Assembly: GCA_937976325.1 (NCBI GenBank)
Contig: CALJSD010000172.1
Coordinates: forward strand, 1-38,575
Reading direction: 5' to 3'
DNA length: 38,575 nucleotides
Source of the DNA: an uncultured Carnobacterium sp.
Lineage (GTDB): Bacteria; Bacillota; Bacilli; Lactobacillales; Aerococcaceae
Shown here: positions 7,430 to 16,800 of the stretch, piece after piece
Layout: every line of letters begins with the position of its first letter
Position numbering within the stretch: position 1 is the first letter of the stretch
Translations under genes and position numbers: made by a program
Notes under the pieces: generated by a model
Databases searched by the model: none
What the model saw: only the letters and a program-made list of their open reading frames with translations
What the model was told of the DNA's origin: nothing

Positions 7430-7828
7430 ATGGACCAAAAGGGGAATTTACAGAGTAGGTTAAGAAAAATCTGTGCTGAAATTGATGAGCTAAAAAATGA
7501 GGAGAAAAAAGAATTATCTAAAATAGAAGAAAAAACAAGAAGAGTTAATTCTTTCAGAAGAGAACTTGCTAATATGTTAGAACAAAAATATCAGGTTTCA
7601 GTGCAGGGATTAAAGAATAATGAAGATCAAGTAGTGGACTACGAAAAAATGAGTCAATTATTCCAATTATATTATGAAGCGAATGATGAAAAATTTTATA
7701 GAACTCTAAACTTATTAGACAGAGAATCTGAAAAAATCCAACTGGAGTATAAGACAAAGTTTCGAAAGAAATCAGAAGAGATGGAAGATTTACAAATAGA
7801 AATTCATAGATTAGAAGATGAGGGATAG
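7430..7828 (+). CDS. Coiled-coil partner of lipase 1 (Tla/Lap-type, DUF3958-like)
   Basis: This 132-residue, highly charged protein is almost entirely predicted coiled coil. An N-terminal helix with LQSRLRKICAEIDELKNEEKKEL and a C-terminal helix with YKTKFRKKSEEMEDLQIEIHRL are separated by a short region, giving a helical hairpin. Gene position directly after the lipase fits the small targeting partners that bind the helical domain of T7SS effectors (TlaA/TlaB for TslA, Lap proteins for Tel toxins). The second partner of lipase 3, at 23718, has the same character. Family assignment is tentative. Confidence 0.6.
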   Translation: MDQKGNLQSRLRKICAEIDELKNEEKKELSKIEEKTRRVNSFRRELANMLEQKYQVSVQGLKNNEDQVVDYEKMSQLFQLYYEANDEKFYRTLNLLDRESEKIQLEYKTKFRKKSEEMEDLQIEIHRLEDEG

Positions 7829-7829
7829 A

Positions 7830-8189
7830 ATGGAAATAGGGTCGCTAGCAACTCAAGTTTGGGAGACAGTCGAAAATGCTTATCAAAATTTAATGGGAGA
7901 AGCAGTACAATATACTAGTGAAATATTACTCGAGGTAGAAAAATCCTTAGAAAGGCAGGTGATAAGATCGTTTTATGCACCCGCGAAATTGGGAAAACGT
8001 AATAGATTAAAATATCAAGTGGCTAAAGAGTATGCTCAATATTCAAAAAAAACATATACTGAAATAGTACATATTAAAAATGCTGTAGATAAGGATGTTA
8101 AAGGTAATTTTTCTGAAGCGATACAAAAAGGTATTGCCCAAGAAAACGAAAGCTGGAAAGAATTATCTAATAGTAATATACATTTTTAG
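7830..8189 (+). CDS. Small helical partner of lipase 1 (Esx-like)
   Basis: This 119-residue, all-helical soluble protein starts MEIGSLATQVWETVENAYQN and ends ENESWKELSNSNIHF. ATG 7830 is preferred because GAGGG sits 5 bases before it. The in-frame ATG at 7818 would overlap the preceding gene. There is no canonical WXG turn. By position and size it is the second partner protein expected with a TslA-like effector. It is the last gene before the esxA promoter region, where the effector operon seems to end. Confidence 0.55.
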   Translation: MEIGSLATQVWETVENAYQNLMGEAVQYTSEILLEVEKSLERQVIRSFYAPAKLGKRNRLKYQVAKEYAQYSKKTYTEIVHIKNAVDKDVKGNFSEAIQKGIAQENESWKELSNSNIHF

Positions 8190-8265
8190 ATAGTATTTCA
8201 AATTAATGAGAGTACATATTACTAGAAATAACGTTGATACACGACGTGAAGTTTTTATTTTTATA

Positions 8266-8294
8266 TTGCTAATTATTTGTGAATATGGTACTAT
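8266..8294 (+). promoter_or_regulatory. Promoter of esxA
   Basis: TTGCTA (8266-8271), a 17-base spacer, then TACTAT (8289-8294). The GAAGGAG ribosome binding site of esxA is at 8323-8329. The same -35 sequence appears before the T-box leader. Confidence 0.6.
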
Positions 8295-8340
8295 CGAAAT
8301 GTAACAAAAATCAATATTATAACTGAAGGAGTTCATTAAA

Positions 8341-8634
8341 ATGGGACAAATTAAAGTTTCTCCAGAGACGTTACAAACACGTGCTCGTGAATATAGCAAA
8401 GCTTCAAACGAAGTAAATGGAATTTTATCTAACCTATCAGCTTTACAACAAACATTAGCAGCTGAATGGGAAGGACAAGCTTTCCAAGGTTTTGATAGAC
8501 AATTTAACGAATTAAAACCAAAAGTAAAAGAATTTGCTGAATTATTAGAACAAATCAACGTTCAGTTAGTTGGAGCTGCTCGTGCAATGGAAGAGCATGA
8601 CCAAGCTTTATCTCAAAAATTCGGATTAAACTAA
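8341..8634 (+). CDS. esxA: WXG100 protein EsxA
   Basis: This 97-residue helical hairpin has the WXG turn as WEGQAF at about residue 43, in the usual place. The C-terminal end, MEEHDQALSQKFGLN, carries the YxxxD/E-like secretion region in modified form (EHDQAL). EsxA is the small dimer secreted by, and needed for the function of, T7SSb. It is the first gene of the core locus and has its own promoter. Codon use is more biased than in the effectors (many CAA, TTA and CGT), consistent with high expression. Only this one WXG100 gene is seen; no esxB, esxC or esxD follow. Confidence 0.95.
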   Translation: MGQIKVSPETLQTRAREYSKASNEVNGILSNLSALQQTLAAEWEGQAFQGFDRQFNELKPKVKEFAELLEQINVQLVGAARAMEEHDQALSQKFGLN

Positions 8635-8663
8635 TGGAAAATGGATAGACCATCTATCCTAAG

Positions 8664-8696
8664 AAGGTGGGAGAGCATCCCGCCTTTTTCTTTTAA
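8664..8696 (+). terminator. Intercistronic terminator between esxA and esaA
   Basis: AAGGTGGGA-GAGCA-TCCCGCCTT (8664-8687) is followed by TTTCTTTT. It would leave esxA as an abundant short transcript, with partial read-through to the membrane components. Confidence 0.85.
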
Positions 8697-8717
8697 AAAA
8701 ATTGAAGGGAGAAGAAA

Positions 8718-11700
8718 ATGAAACATAAGAAAGTCTTCCTGTTTTCAGGAGTTCTTTTAATAGCGGTATTATTATTATCATTATTCGGAGTGGTGAAACC
8801 ACAAAATACAAATCGTTCGACGTCAGTTCAAGACTCGCAAACAGCTAAAAGTGATGTCACTATTGCAGTTGTGAATGAAGACAGTGGGACAAACTATAAT
8901 GGAGACAAAGTAACAGTTGCAAACATCTTAATTGATTCCTTTGCAAAAACAACTCCGTACAAAGTTGAAACGGTGTCTCGTTCGACAGCTGAAAAAGGGT
9001 TAGAAAATGGGAACTATCAAGTGATGGTTATTTTACCAAGTCATTTTTCACAAGACGCCCTTTCGTTAGAAGCAACAGCCCCAAAACGTGCATTGTTCCA
9101 ATATAAAGTAAATGCCGATAAACAAGTTTTAGTGAAACAAGCAGAAGAGGCAGTATCGTCATTAAAACAAGCATTTAACCAAGATCTTATTCGCATTTAT
9201 TTTAGTAGCGTAATCGCCAACTTGAAAAATGCACAGAAACAAGTTTCTGGAGTCGTAAAAAATCAAGGAGATACGGTTGACCAATTTCAAACTGGGCTTT
9301 TAGAACCGTTGATGCAATATTCTCAAGAATTTAAAGGGATTTCTAGTTCATCGAATAATGCAGCAGAAGTGATGAATGGATTTAATACAATCATTCAGAA
9401 TTCAAATGCATCGTTCACACAAATTATTTCTGTAGATAAAACATATGAAAATGAAATTGCTAAAATTAAAGAGTTGCAAGATGCATGGGCTCAATCGATT
9501 GCTAAACGAGAAAGTGAATTAGCAGTTTATGATAAAGGCATTTCTAGCATGACAGTTACGGATCCGTTGAAAATTATGCAAGAAGTAAATGGACAAAAGC
9601 TTCCAGAATTAAGCAACGGACAAGATTTGAATCAAGTCTTAGCAAACTCAAATGAGTTAAACAAACGTCTGAATGAATTCGTTGAGGATATTAAGAAGAA
9701 AAACGAAGAAATTAGTACTTATTTAAATACAACCTATAAAGCAAAAATCAAGCAAGCAGTAGCAGACTCGCTTGCTGATAATAGTAACCAAACGAAGAAA
9801 ACACTAGGGTTAATGGTTTCGGAGTTACGTAATAATATTGATAAGAAGTTTATTTCAAGCGCTCAACAGATGACGCTTTATGATGATGCGACTATTGATC
9901 GAATGACATTATCAGCAGCAGATAAACAGTTTCTAAAAAATACGGTTCATTTTATTCAAAAACTAAATCCATCAGCAACCACACAAACAAGCAACCAAGA
10001 TACTTTTGTTAGCAACAAGGAAAATGACATTAAAAACAAAGTGATTTCTGGACAGATTGCGGTGAATGATATTGCTGGGAACATTAAGAAAATCTCTTTA
10101 GCCATTGATAGTCGTTACAGTGTTCAAAGTTTACGCATTAATGGTCAAGGAGCCACATTCTCACAAAATGGTAGTTCTGTGGAAGTGACTTCAGGGTATA
10201 GTACCTCTGCAAAACAATTACGTGTAGATTATGAATTGAAATACAATGGTGGATCGGTCGCAAGCGATAGTTGGTTTGCGCCAATCTTATCGAAAATCAA
10301 TGTTGTGACGGAAGAATCAATTGCTCATCTTAGTGATGAACAAAAACAAGCATTATTAAATAATATTGCTTCATTAAATAGTAGTATTCAACAATCCAAT
10401 AAAGTCATTGAAGCTTTTAATAATTATCAAGCTTCAGGGAATGCGACTCCTAAAAAATTCGATACATTAACTCCGCTAGATGGAGCAACTCTAACGGTGA
10501 ATACTAGTTCTCAAGCAATCCAAAGAACGTATAGCGGTAGTGATGCACGTACTGTTTTCACAGATTCTAAAGCATTCTTAGGAGAAATTTCTACAGCCGT
10601 GTTTAATGATGTAAAAGCGTATCTTGATTTTGCAGGTCAAGTGAAGGCAGTTTATGGATTAGACTTATATTCAAATAATGGAGCAAATCCTAAACAGCCA
10701 GCGGGAGATTCATTATATGCGCAGTTGGCATTTGAAAATCTAGACGAAATCTTAGTTGATCTAGTAACGAATACATTAACAAGTGATATTAAAGAAAAAC
10801 TTGTGATTCCAGAAGAGTTGAACACACGAGTTGCGACACTTTCAACGGATGTAGCTACTTTAAAGAAAAATATGAATGCTTATCAAAAGTTAATGCAGGA
10901 TGTAAATGCTGAAATTACAAGAATCGTGACGGAAACTCAAAAAGTTAAAGAAACTCTTGAAAGTAAACCGATTTTTGTAGATTCAGAAAAACGTGATAAC
11001 ACTGATTTAACAGGTGTGAGTCTATCAATGAACAAAGACTTATCAACGCTTATGTTAGCAAGTCGTACATTGATGGATAACACAAAGTCTCATCAACAAG
11101 TGGCTGAAACTATTCGAAAAGAATATAGCCGATTAAACGATGAGGTGAAAACTCTCGAAACAAAAGGGACTGAGTACAAGAACGCTGTCGAATCAATGGA
11201 CAAAGTGATGAACAAAGAATTCGAATCGAACACGGCATTCTTGAACGAATTTACGAAAGTAATGTCTAATACAGAGTCTGGAAACAATACAAATACATTA
11301 GTCTATGATTACCTATCTCATCCAATTGATGGAACATTAGCAGACGGACGCGGAGCAGACACTTCACGTCAACATACGGATAATCGTACAGGAGTCTTAA
11401 TGGTATTGATTATCGCAATGATGACTCTTGCATTTGTATACATGTTACAACACGGCAATTGGCAATTACTGGACACAAATCGTTATCTATCTAATGAATC
11501 AAAATCACATCTCTTACCTTTAGCTTTATTAGCAGGTGTTGGAGCAGGCATTGGCGCCTTAGTAAGTATTGTGGTAGGTGTGAAATTGAGTTTACCAGCT
11601 GAGCAATTATTTGCACTCATCGGAATGGCAATTCTGATCGCTGTAAGTGCTATTTTCATGCACCATGCGTTAATGTCATGGCTAAAAGCCTATGGATTAT

Positions 11701-11942
11701 TAATTAGTTTAGGCTTTATCGTCATTTACGTTATTGCACTCGGACAATTATTTGATACGTATTATGGAAATGTTTCACCAGTATTAGCGTATTTAACACC
11801 ATTCGTTCCTGCAGAAAATATGTTACATGCAGTAATTAATCAGCAACCAACAGCATGGATTTCAACAGCAGCAATTTCTGTTATTGGAGTAATTGGATTT
11901 GTTGGAAGCATGCTACATTATCAACAACAAAATAAGGAGTAG
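8718..11942 (+). CDS. esaA: T7SSb membrane protein EsaA
   Basis: This 1074-residue protein belongs to the YhgE/Pip-like EsaA family. One N-terminal membrane helix (about residues 5-25) is followed by a long extracellular region to about residue 895. Five C-terminal helices follow: VLMVLIIAMMTLAFVYML, LLPLALLAGVGAGIGALVSIV, FALIGMAILIAVSAIFM, ISLGFIVIYVIALGQLF and AAISVIGVIGFVGSM. The extracellular part contains coiled-coil stretches and forms the arrow-shaped dimer described in this family. It extends the machine through the cell wall and in some species serves as a phage receptor. Length matches homologues. Stop and essA start are 3 bases apart. Confidence 0.93.
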   Translation: MKHKKVFLFSGVLLIAVLLLSLFGVVKPQNTNRSTSVQDSQTAKSDVTIAVVNEDSGTNYNGDKVTVANILIDSFAKTTPYKVETVSRSTAEKGLENGNYQVMVILPSHFSQDALSLEATAPKRALFQYKVNADKQVLVKQAEEAVSSLKQAFNQDLIRIYFSSVIANLKNAQKQVSGVVKNQGDTVDQFQTGLLEPLMQYSQEFKGISSSSNNAAEVMNGFNTIIQNSNASFTQIISVDKTYENEIAKIKELQDAWAQSIAKRESELAVYDKGISSMTVTDPLKIMQEVNGQKLPELSNGQDLNQVLANSNELNKRLNEFVEDIKKKNEEISTYLNTTYKAKIKQAVADSLADNSNQTKKTLGLMVSELRNNIDKKFISSAQQMTLYDDATIDRMTLSAADKQFLKNTVHFIQKLNPSATTQTSNQDTFVSNKENDIKNKVISGQIAVNDIAGNIKKISLAIDSRYSVQSLRINGQGATFSQNGSSVEVTSGYSTSAKQLRVDYELKYNGGSVASDSWFAPILSKINVVTEESIAHLSDEQKQALLNNIASLNSSIQQSNKVIEAFNNYQASGNATPKKFDTLTPLDGATLTVNTSSQAIQRTYSGSDARTVFTDSKAFLGEISTAVFNDVKAYLDFAGQVKAVYGLDLYSNNGANPKQPAGDSLYAQLAFENLDEILVDLVTNTLTSDIKEKLVIPEELNTRVATLSTDVATLKKNMNAYQKLMQDVNAEITRIVTETQKVKETLESKPIFVDSEKRDNTDLTGVSLSMNKDLSTLMLASRTLMDNTKSHQQVAETIRKEYSRLNDEVKTLETKGTEYKNAVESMDKVMNKEFESNTAFLNEFTKVMSNTESGNNTNTLVYDYLSHPIDGTLADGRGADTSRQHTDNRTGVLMVLIIAMMTLAFVYMLQHGNWQLLDTNRYLSNESKSHLLPLALLAGVGAGIGALVSIVVGVKLSLPAEQLFALIGMAILIAVSAIFMHHALMSWLKAYGLLISLGFIVIYVIALGQLFDTYYGNVSPVLAYLTPFVPAENMLHAVINQQPTAWISTAAISVIGVIGFVGSMLHYQQQNKE

Positions 11943-11945
11943 ACA

Positions 11946-12407
11946 ATGAAAAAAATCAGTCAAGTCATAATGATTGTACTTGGCATGATGGTTGTCCTCA
12001 CGGGCAAAGTATGGGCTCAAGATGGTTCGTTAAAAATCAATGTGGATGTTCCTGTCCAAACGAATGTAAATGAGCAAACTTATTTCGAACAAGACATAAC
12101 ACTGAAACAACTGTTTGATGCCTCTTTGTCTCAAATGATTTCAAAACAACAGGCAGAAGAGTCATTATCTGAAACGCAAGATAAGGCTCTTCTTTTTTTA
12201 TCGACAGACTCTCAAAAACTAAATCCGATTGAAACGGATCAATTCTTCTTAACGCAGTCAGCAACTACTCCTAATAAGGGAGTGAAGTTAAGACCAGAAG
12301 AAAAGACGTCGCCATTAACAATGGTTGGATTCATTGCATTAGGATTATTAATGAGCGGGATATCGATTTATCAATTTTTGAAGAAAAGGAAAACACATCA
12401 TGCATAA
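11946..12407 (+). CDS. essA: T7SSb protein EssA
   Basis: This 153-residue protein has an N-terminal hydrophobic segment (VIMIVLGMMVVLTG) and a C-terminal membrane helix (MVGFIALGLLMSGISIYQFL) ending in KKRKTHHA, with an extracellular middle. This is the usual EssA topology. It is an essential small membrane component of the secretion apparatus. It overlaps esaB by 8 bases, indicating translational coupling. Confidence 0.88.
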   Translation: MKKISQVIMIVLGMMVVLTGKVWAQDGSLKINVDVPVQTNVNEQTYFEQDITLKQLFDASLSQMISKQQAEESLSETQDKALLFLSTDSQKLNPIETDQFFLTQSATTPNKGVKLRPEEKTSPLTMVGFIALGLLMSGISIYQFLKKRKTHHA

Positions 12408-12654
12408 TATGTATATTAATTTAACGTTAGATTTAAGAAAGTTTGCATATGGACAATATGATTTACGAGTTCCAGTAGGCATTAGCATGAAGGAATTATT
12501 ACATATTGTCGCACAAGCTTATCAATTAGAATTGAATGTTGTTAGTCCTAGTATCCGTGTACATGATAAAGGAGTAGTCCTAACAGCGTTGCAACGCATT
12601 GAAGATGTTGGAACTTTACGTGATGGAGTCCAATTAATCGTAGAAACTTTATAG
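12400..12654 (+). CDS. esaB: Ubiquitin-like cytosolic T7SSb protein EsaB
   Basis: This 84-residue protein has a beta-grasp (YukD-type) fold: YINLTLDLRKFAYGQYDLRVPVG, a helix MKELLHIVAQAYQL, and a terminal GTLRDGVQLIVETL. It is a soluble regulator or component of T7SSb. The start is ATG 12400 within the end of essA; a second ATG at 12409 is possible. Confidence 0.92.
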   Translation: MHNMYINLTLDLRKFAYGQYDLRVPVGISMKELLHIVAQAYQLELNVVSPSIRVHDKGVVLTALQRIEDVGTLRDGVQLIVETL

Positions 12655-12671
12655 AAAGAGAGAGAATAAAC

Positions 12672-13793
12672 GTGAGAAGTGTTGAAGTTACAAAGGAAGA
12701 ATTCAAAGGGAATGTAGCTATGGCATTAACGCTGTTGCAAGTGGCCTTTCCAGAAGCTGTTCCATTGACTATTGAAGAAGTTGAAAGTTCTTATATGATT
12801 CTTGCGGATACAGCAAATACTCAAGAATTCGAAAAAATCTATCCATTACCATTAGAAGAACGTCTTCGCTACTTAATTAATGTAGGGAAATTATTTACGC
12901 CATTAGAGGCAAGTGTATATACATACTCACTTTCGCCAGAAAATGTAGTGTTTACACAAGATGGAATCGCAAAAATTGTTTTTCGCGGAATTAAAGGACA
13001 AGTACCTCCTTATGAAGGATTGTCTGAAGATGAATTTTTGAAGCAGTACCAATCAATGATTGTAGCAACGCTAGATTCAAAATCTAAGTTTACAGAATTA
13101 TCTCAAGGGAAATTAGAATTTTACAAAGGCCATAAATTCTGTGAAGAGATTATTGCAGCTCAATCGATTTCAGAAGTGCTAGAAAAAATGCAAGAGCATC
13201 TAGACTATGAAAGAGAACGTGTTGCCAAAGAAATGGTGCGCGTACCTCAACGAAAACTTTTTGTGTGGAAATTGGTGGGGATTTTATCAGGTGTCATTGC
13301 AGTAGTATTGGCAGCCGTGCTGGCTTTCAATTTGTTTGTGGTACAACCAAAGCAAAATCAAATCGCAAACCTTCGTTTATCGTTTATTCAAAAAGACTAT
13401 TCACAAGTGGTAACGAATGTAAAATCAATCGACAGTAAATCTCTTTCTGCCGAAGATAAGTATATTGTTGCATATTCAGTGATTATGACAGAATCACTAA
13501 CGAATGAACAAAAAGAAGTGCTTGGAAAAATTACAGCACAAACAAACGAAGATTACCTAAGATATTGGGTACTGATTGGTCAAAATAAAGTAGATGAAGC
13601 AATGGATATTGCAAGTTATTTAGATGACCCACAATTATTAATGTACAGCTTGACGAAGAAAATTGATGACGTTCAACGTGATCCAAACTTAACATCTGAA
13701 AAACGTACAGAGGAAATTAACCGTTATAAAGGTAAATTGGAAGAGTTAAAGAAACAATATTTACCAGCACAACAAAAAACGAAAGAAAAATAA
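12672..13793 (+). CDS. essB: T7SSb pseudokinase membrane protein EssB
   Basis: This 373-residue protein has a cytosolic pseudokinase domain (about 1-195), a single membrane helix (LVGILSGVIAVVLAAVLAFNLFVV, about 199-222) and an extracellular helical domain with a charged tail. It begins at GTG 12672 with AGAGAGAG upstream. The domain order and length match EssB/YukC, which links EssC and EsaA in the secretion complex. Confidence 0.93.
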   Translation: MRSVEVTKEEFKGNVAMALTLLQVAFPEAVPLTIEEVESSYMILADTANTQEFEKIYPLPLEERLRYLINVGKLFTPLEASVYTYSLSPENVVFTQDGIAKIVFRGIKGQVPPYEGLSEDEFLKQYQSMIVATLDSKSKFTELSQGKLEFYKGHKFCEEIIAAQSISEVLEKMQEHLDYERERVAKEMVRVPQRKLFVWKLVGILSGVIAVVLAAVLAFNLFVVQPKQNQIANLRLSFIQKDYSQVVTNVKSIDSKSLSAEDKYIVAYSVIMTESLTNEQKEVLGKITAQTNEDYLRYWVLIGQNKVDEAMDIASYLDDPQLLMYSLTKKIDDVQRDPNLTSEKRTEEINRYKGKLEELKKQYLPAQQKTKEK

Positions 13794-13807
13794 TACGGAG
13801 GCAGTAA

Positions 13808-16800
13808 ATGATTTGTTTAATTAAGATAGATAATACCATCTACGACATTTCAAAAGAGAGAGCTTACCGTGTGGGAACTCATCTAAGCGATGATTTTGTT
13901 GTGGAAAATGCATTTGCAGATAAATTAATCGTGAAAAATGGACAAGTGTCGTTTGCGGACCGTATTTACACGAACGGAAAACATAGCCTTCCATTCAGTA
14001 ATAAGATTGTTGCAGAATTATTTGTTTTTCAATATAGCTTACAAACGTTACTGACAAAAGAGCCTTTAACCATTGGTCCGGATGACATTCATGCAGTAAG
14101 TATTCCTCAAAGCCAGGAATTATTGATTCAAGCAAATGCTACAGGATATGAAATTGTATCCGAGAAAGAAGTGTTCTTGAATGGGCAGTTGGTAACGACT
14201 CCTGCACAGATGAGTGAGGGAGATTACCTATTTTCTACGAGTGGCTATTTTATTAGAATTCAAGGGCAAAAAGTTTTTATCGCTAGTATCGAACCGATTG
14301 AAACAACTCTTGTGCAGTTAGATTTTGAAGATACGCCAGAGGATAAGACTAGTGATTTTCACCGTTCACCTCGGTTCATTTTACGTGAGCCAGATGATGT
14401 GGTGAGCATCTTAGCGCCACCAACTGAAGATAATATGCAGAAGCAATCGCTATTAAAATTAATTATCATGCCGCTTGCGATGATTGGGCTTACGGTCGCA
14501 ACGCATTTTCTTACAGGAAATGGCGGGATGATGATTATGATGATGGGGATGTCGGTGATTACTTTAATTACCTCAGTCCATAGTTTCTTCTCAGACAAAA
14601 AACAAAATAAACGTCTGAAAGCGAAAAAGATGGAGAACTATAAAGCATATTTGAATGAGAAATATAAAGAGCTTTATGACTTATCTAAAGAGCAGGAAGA
14701 AGCGTTGAATTATCACTATCCAAATGTTGACACTGTAATGGAAATGGCAAAGGTGACGGATAGACGTCTCTATGAAAAGACGCCTCATCACTTTGACTTT
14801 TTAACGTATCGTCTAGGAACAGGGAAAATTATTCCAAGTTTTAAAGTCGATTATAAAAAATCTGAGTTAACAGAATACAATGAAGCCATCAGTGACCAAG
14901 TAACGGAGTTAGTGGCTCATTATCAATACTTGGAAAATTTACCTATTACGAATGATTTGTTATCGGCCCCAACAGGATATATTGGCTCTCGTCGAACAGT
15001 CATTGAGCAAGTTCAACAAGCGATTATTCAGTTGGCTACTTTCCATAGTTACCATGATGTGCAATTTGTTCCAGTGTTTCGTGAAGAGGAACTCCCATTG
15101 TGGGAATGGAGTCGTTGGTTACCGCATATGAAACTCCAACAGTTTAATTGTCGTAGTTTTGTATACCAACAACGTAGTCGTGATCAATTGTTAACGTCGC
15201 TCTATCAAATGATCAAAGAACGCAAACAAGCGGCTGAACAAGCAGGAACTAATAAGCAACTAACTTTTACTCCTCATTATGTATTTGTGATTACGGATTT
15301 ATCGCTAATGCTAGACCATAATATTATGGAGTTTATCAATGAAGATTTATCACATCTTGGAATTAGCTATCTATTTGTAGAAGATGTGATTGAAAGCTTA
15401 CCAGAACATGTAAACACTGTTGTGGATTTCAAAGGGAATCGTCAAGGAACATTACGCCTGCATAATGGAGAATATATGGATAAACCGTTTGTGACTTTTG
15501 AGAAGCTATCAACTGAAGCCAAAGAACAATTCGCAAGAGACTTGGCTCAAGTGACGCATGTTCAAACATTACGAAACGCGATTCCAGATAGTGTCACATT
15601 CCTAGAGATGTATGGTGTAGATTCTGTAGAAGCATTAGATATGAACCATCGTTGGGCAACGAATGATACGTACCAAACAATGGCAGTACCATTAGGGCTA
15701 CGTGGCCGTGATGAATTATTAATGTTGAATTTACATGAAAAAGCGCATGGACCTCACGGACTAATGGCAGGGACAACAGGTTCTGGAAAATCTGAAACCT
15801 TACAGTCATATATTGCTTCATTAGCGGTGAATTTCCATCCATATGAAGTGGCGTTTCTCTTGATCGACTACAAAGGTGGGGGGATGGCGAACCTATTTGC
15901 GGACTTACCGCACTTAGTTGGAGCGATTACCAACCTAGATGTCGCACAAGCCAATCGTGCCTTAGTGTCTATTCAGGCGGAATTGAAGAAACGTCAACGA
16001 TTATTTGCAGAATATGATGTAAACCATATTAATCAGTACATGAAATTATTTAAAGAAGGTGTAGCCACTGAGCCAATGCCTCATTTATTCTTGATTTCGG
16101 ATGAGTTTGCAGAATTGAAAACGAACCAACCTGACTTCATGAAAGAGTTAGTATCTGCAGCACGTATCGGACGTTCGCTCGGAATTCACTTAATCTTAGC
16201 GACTCAAAAGCCAAGCGGAGTTGTGGATGACCAGATCTGGTCTAACTCGAAGTTTAAGATTGCATTGAAAGTACAAGATGTGGCTGATTCGCGTGAAATT
16301 ATTAAAACGCCAGATGCTGCAGAAATTACGCAGACGGGTCGTGGATACTTACAAGTTGGGAATAATGAAATCTATGAATTATTCCAGAGTGCTTGGAGTG
16401 GAGCAGATTATGAACCAGAAGCGGTACGTTCTACACACCGAGATACGACAGTGTATGCCATTAAAGATAATGGACAGTATGAAGCAATCAATAAAGACTT
16501 AAGTGGATTAGATGAAAGTGGGAATCAGAAACGATTGCCAACGCAATTGGATGCGGTCGTTCAAGAAGCAAAGCGTGTATTCGAATCGCTTCACCTTCCA
16601 AAAGTCGCAAGTCCTTGGCTTCCACCGTTAAAAGAGAGAATAGCAGCGGAAGATATCCAAGATATTCAATTTAAACATTATTGGGGTGAAAATAAACATC
16701 CTGAGTTTTTATTAGGATATCAAGATATTCCGGAACAACAAGCGCAATTACAACTGACAGTTGATTTCAACGATTGTGGTCATATTCTGGTTGTTGGAAG

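Noticed and set aside
8163..8558. 131-codon minus-strand ORF opposite esxA
   Set aside because: It covers the esxA gene and promoter, has no good ribosome binding site, and its translation shows no family features.
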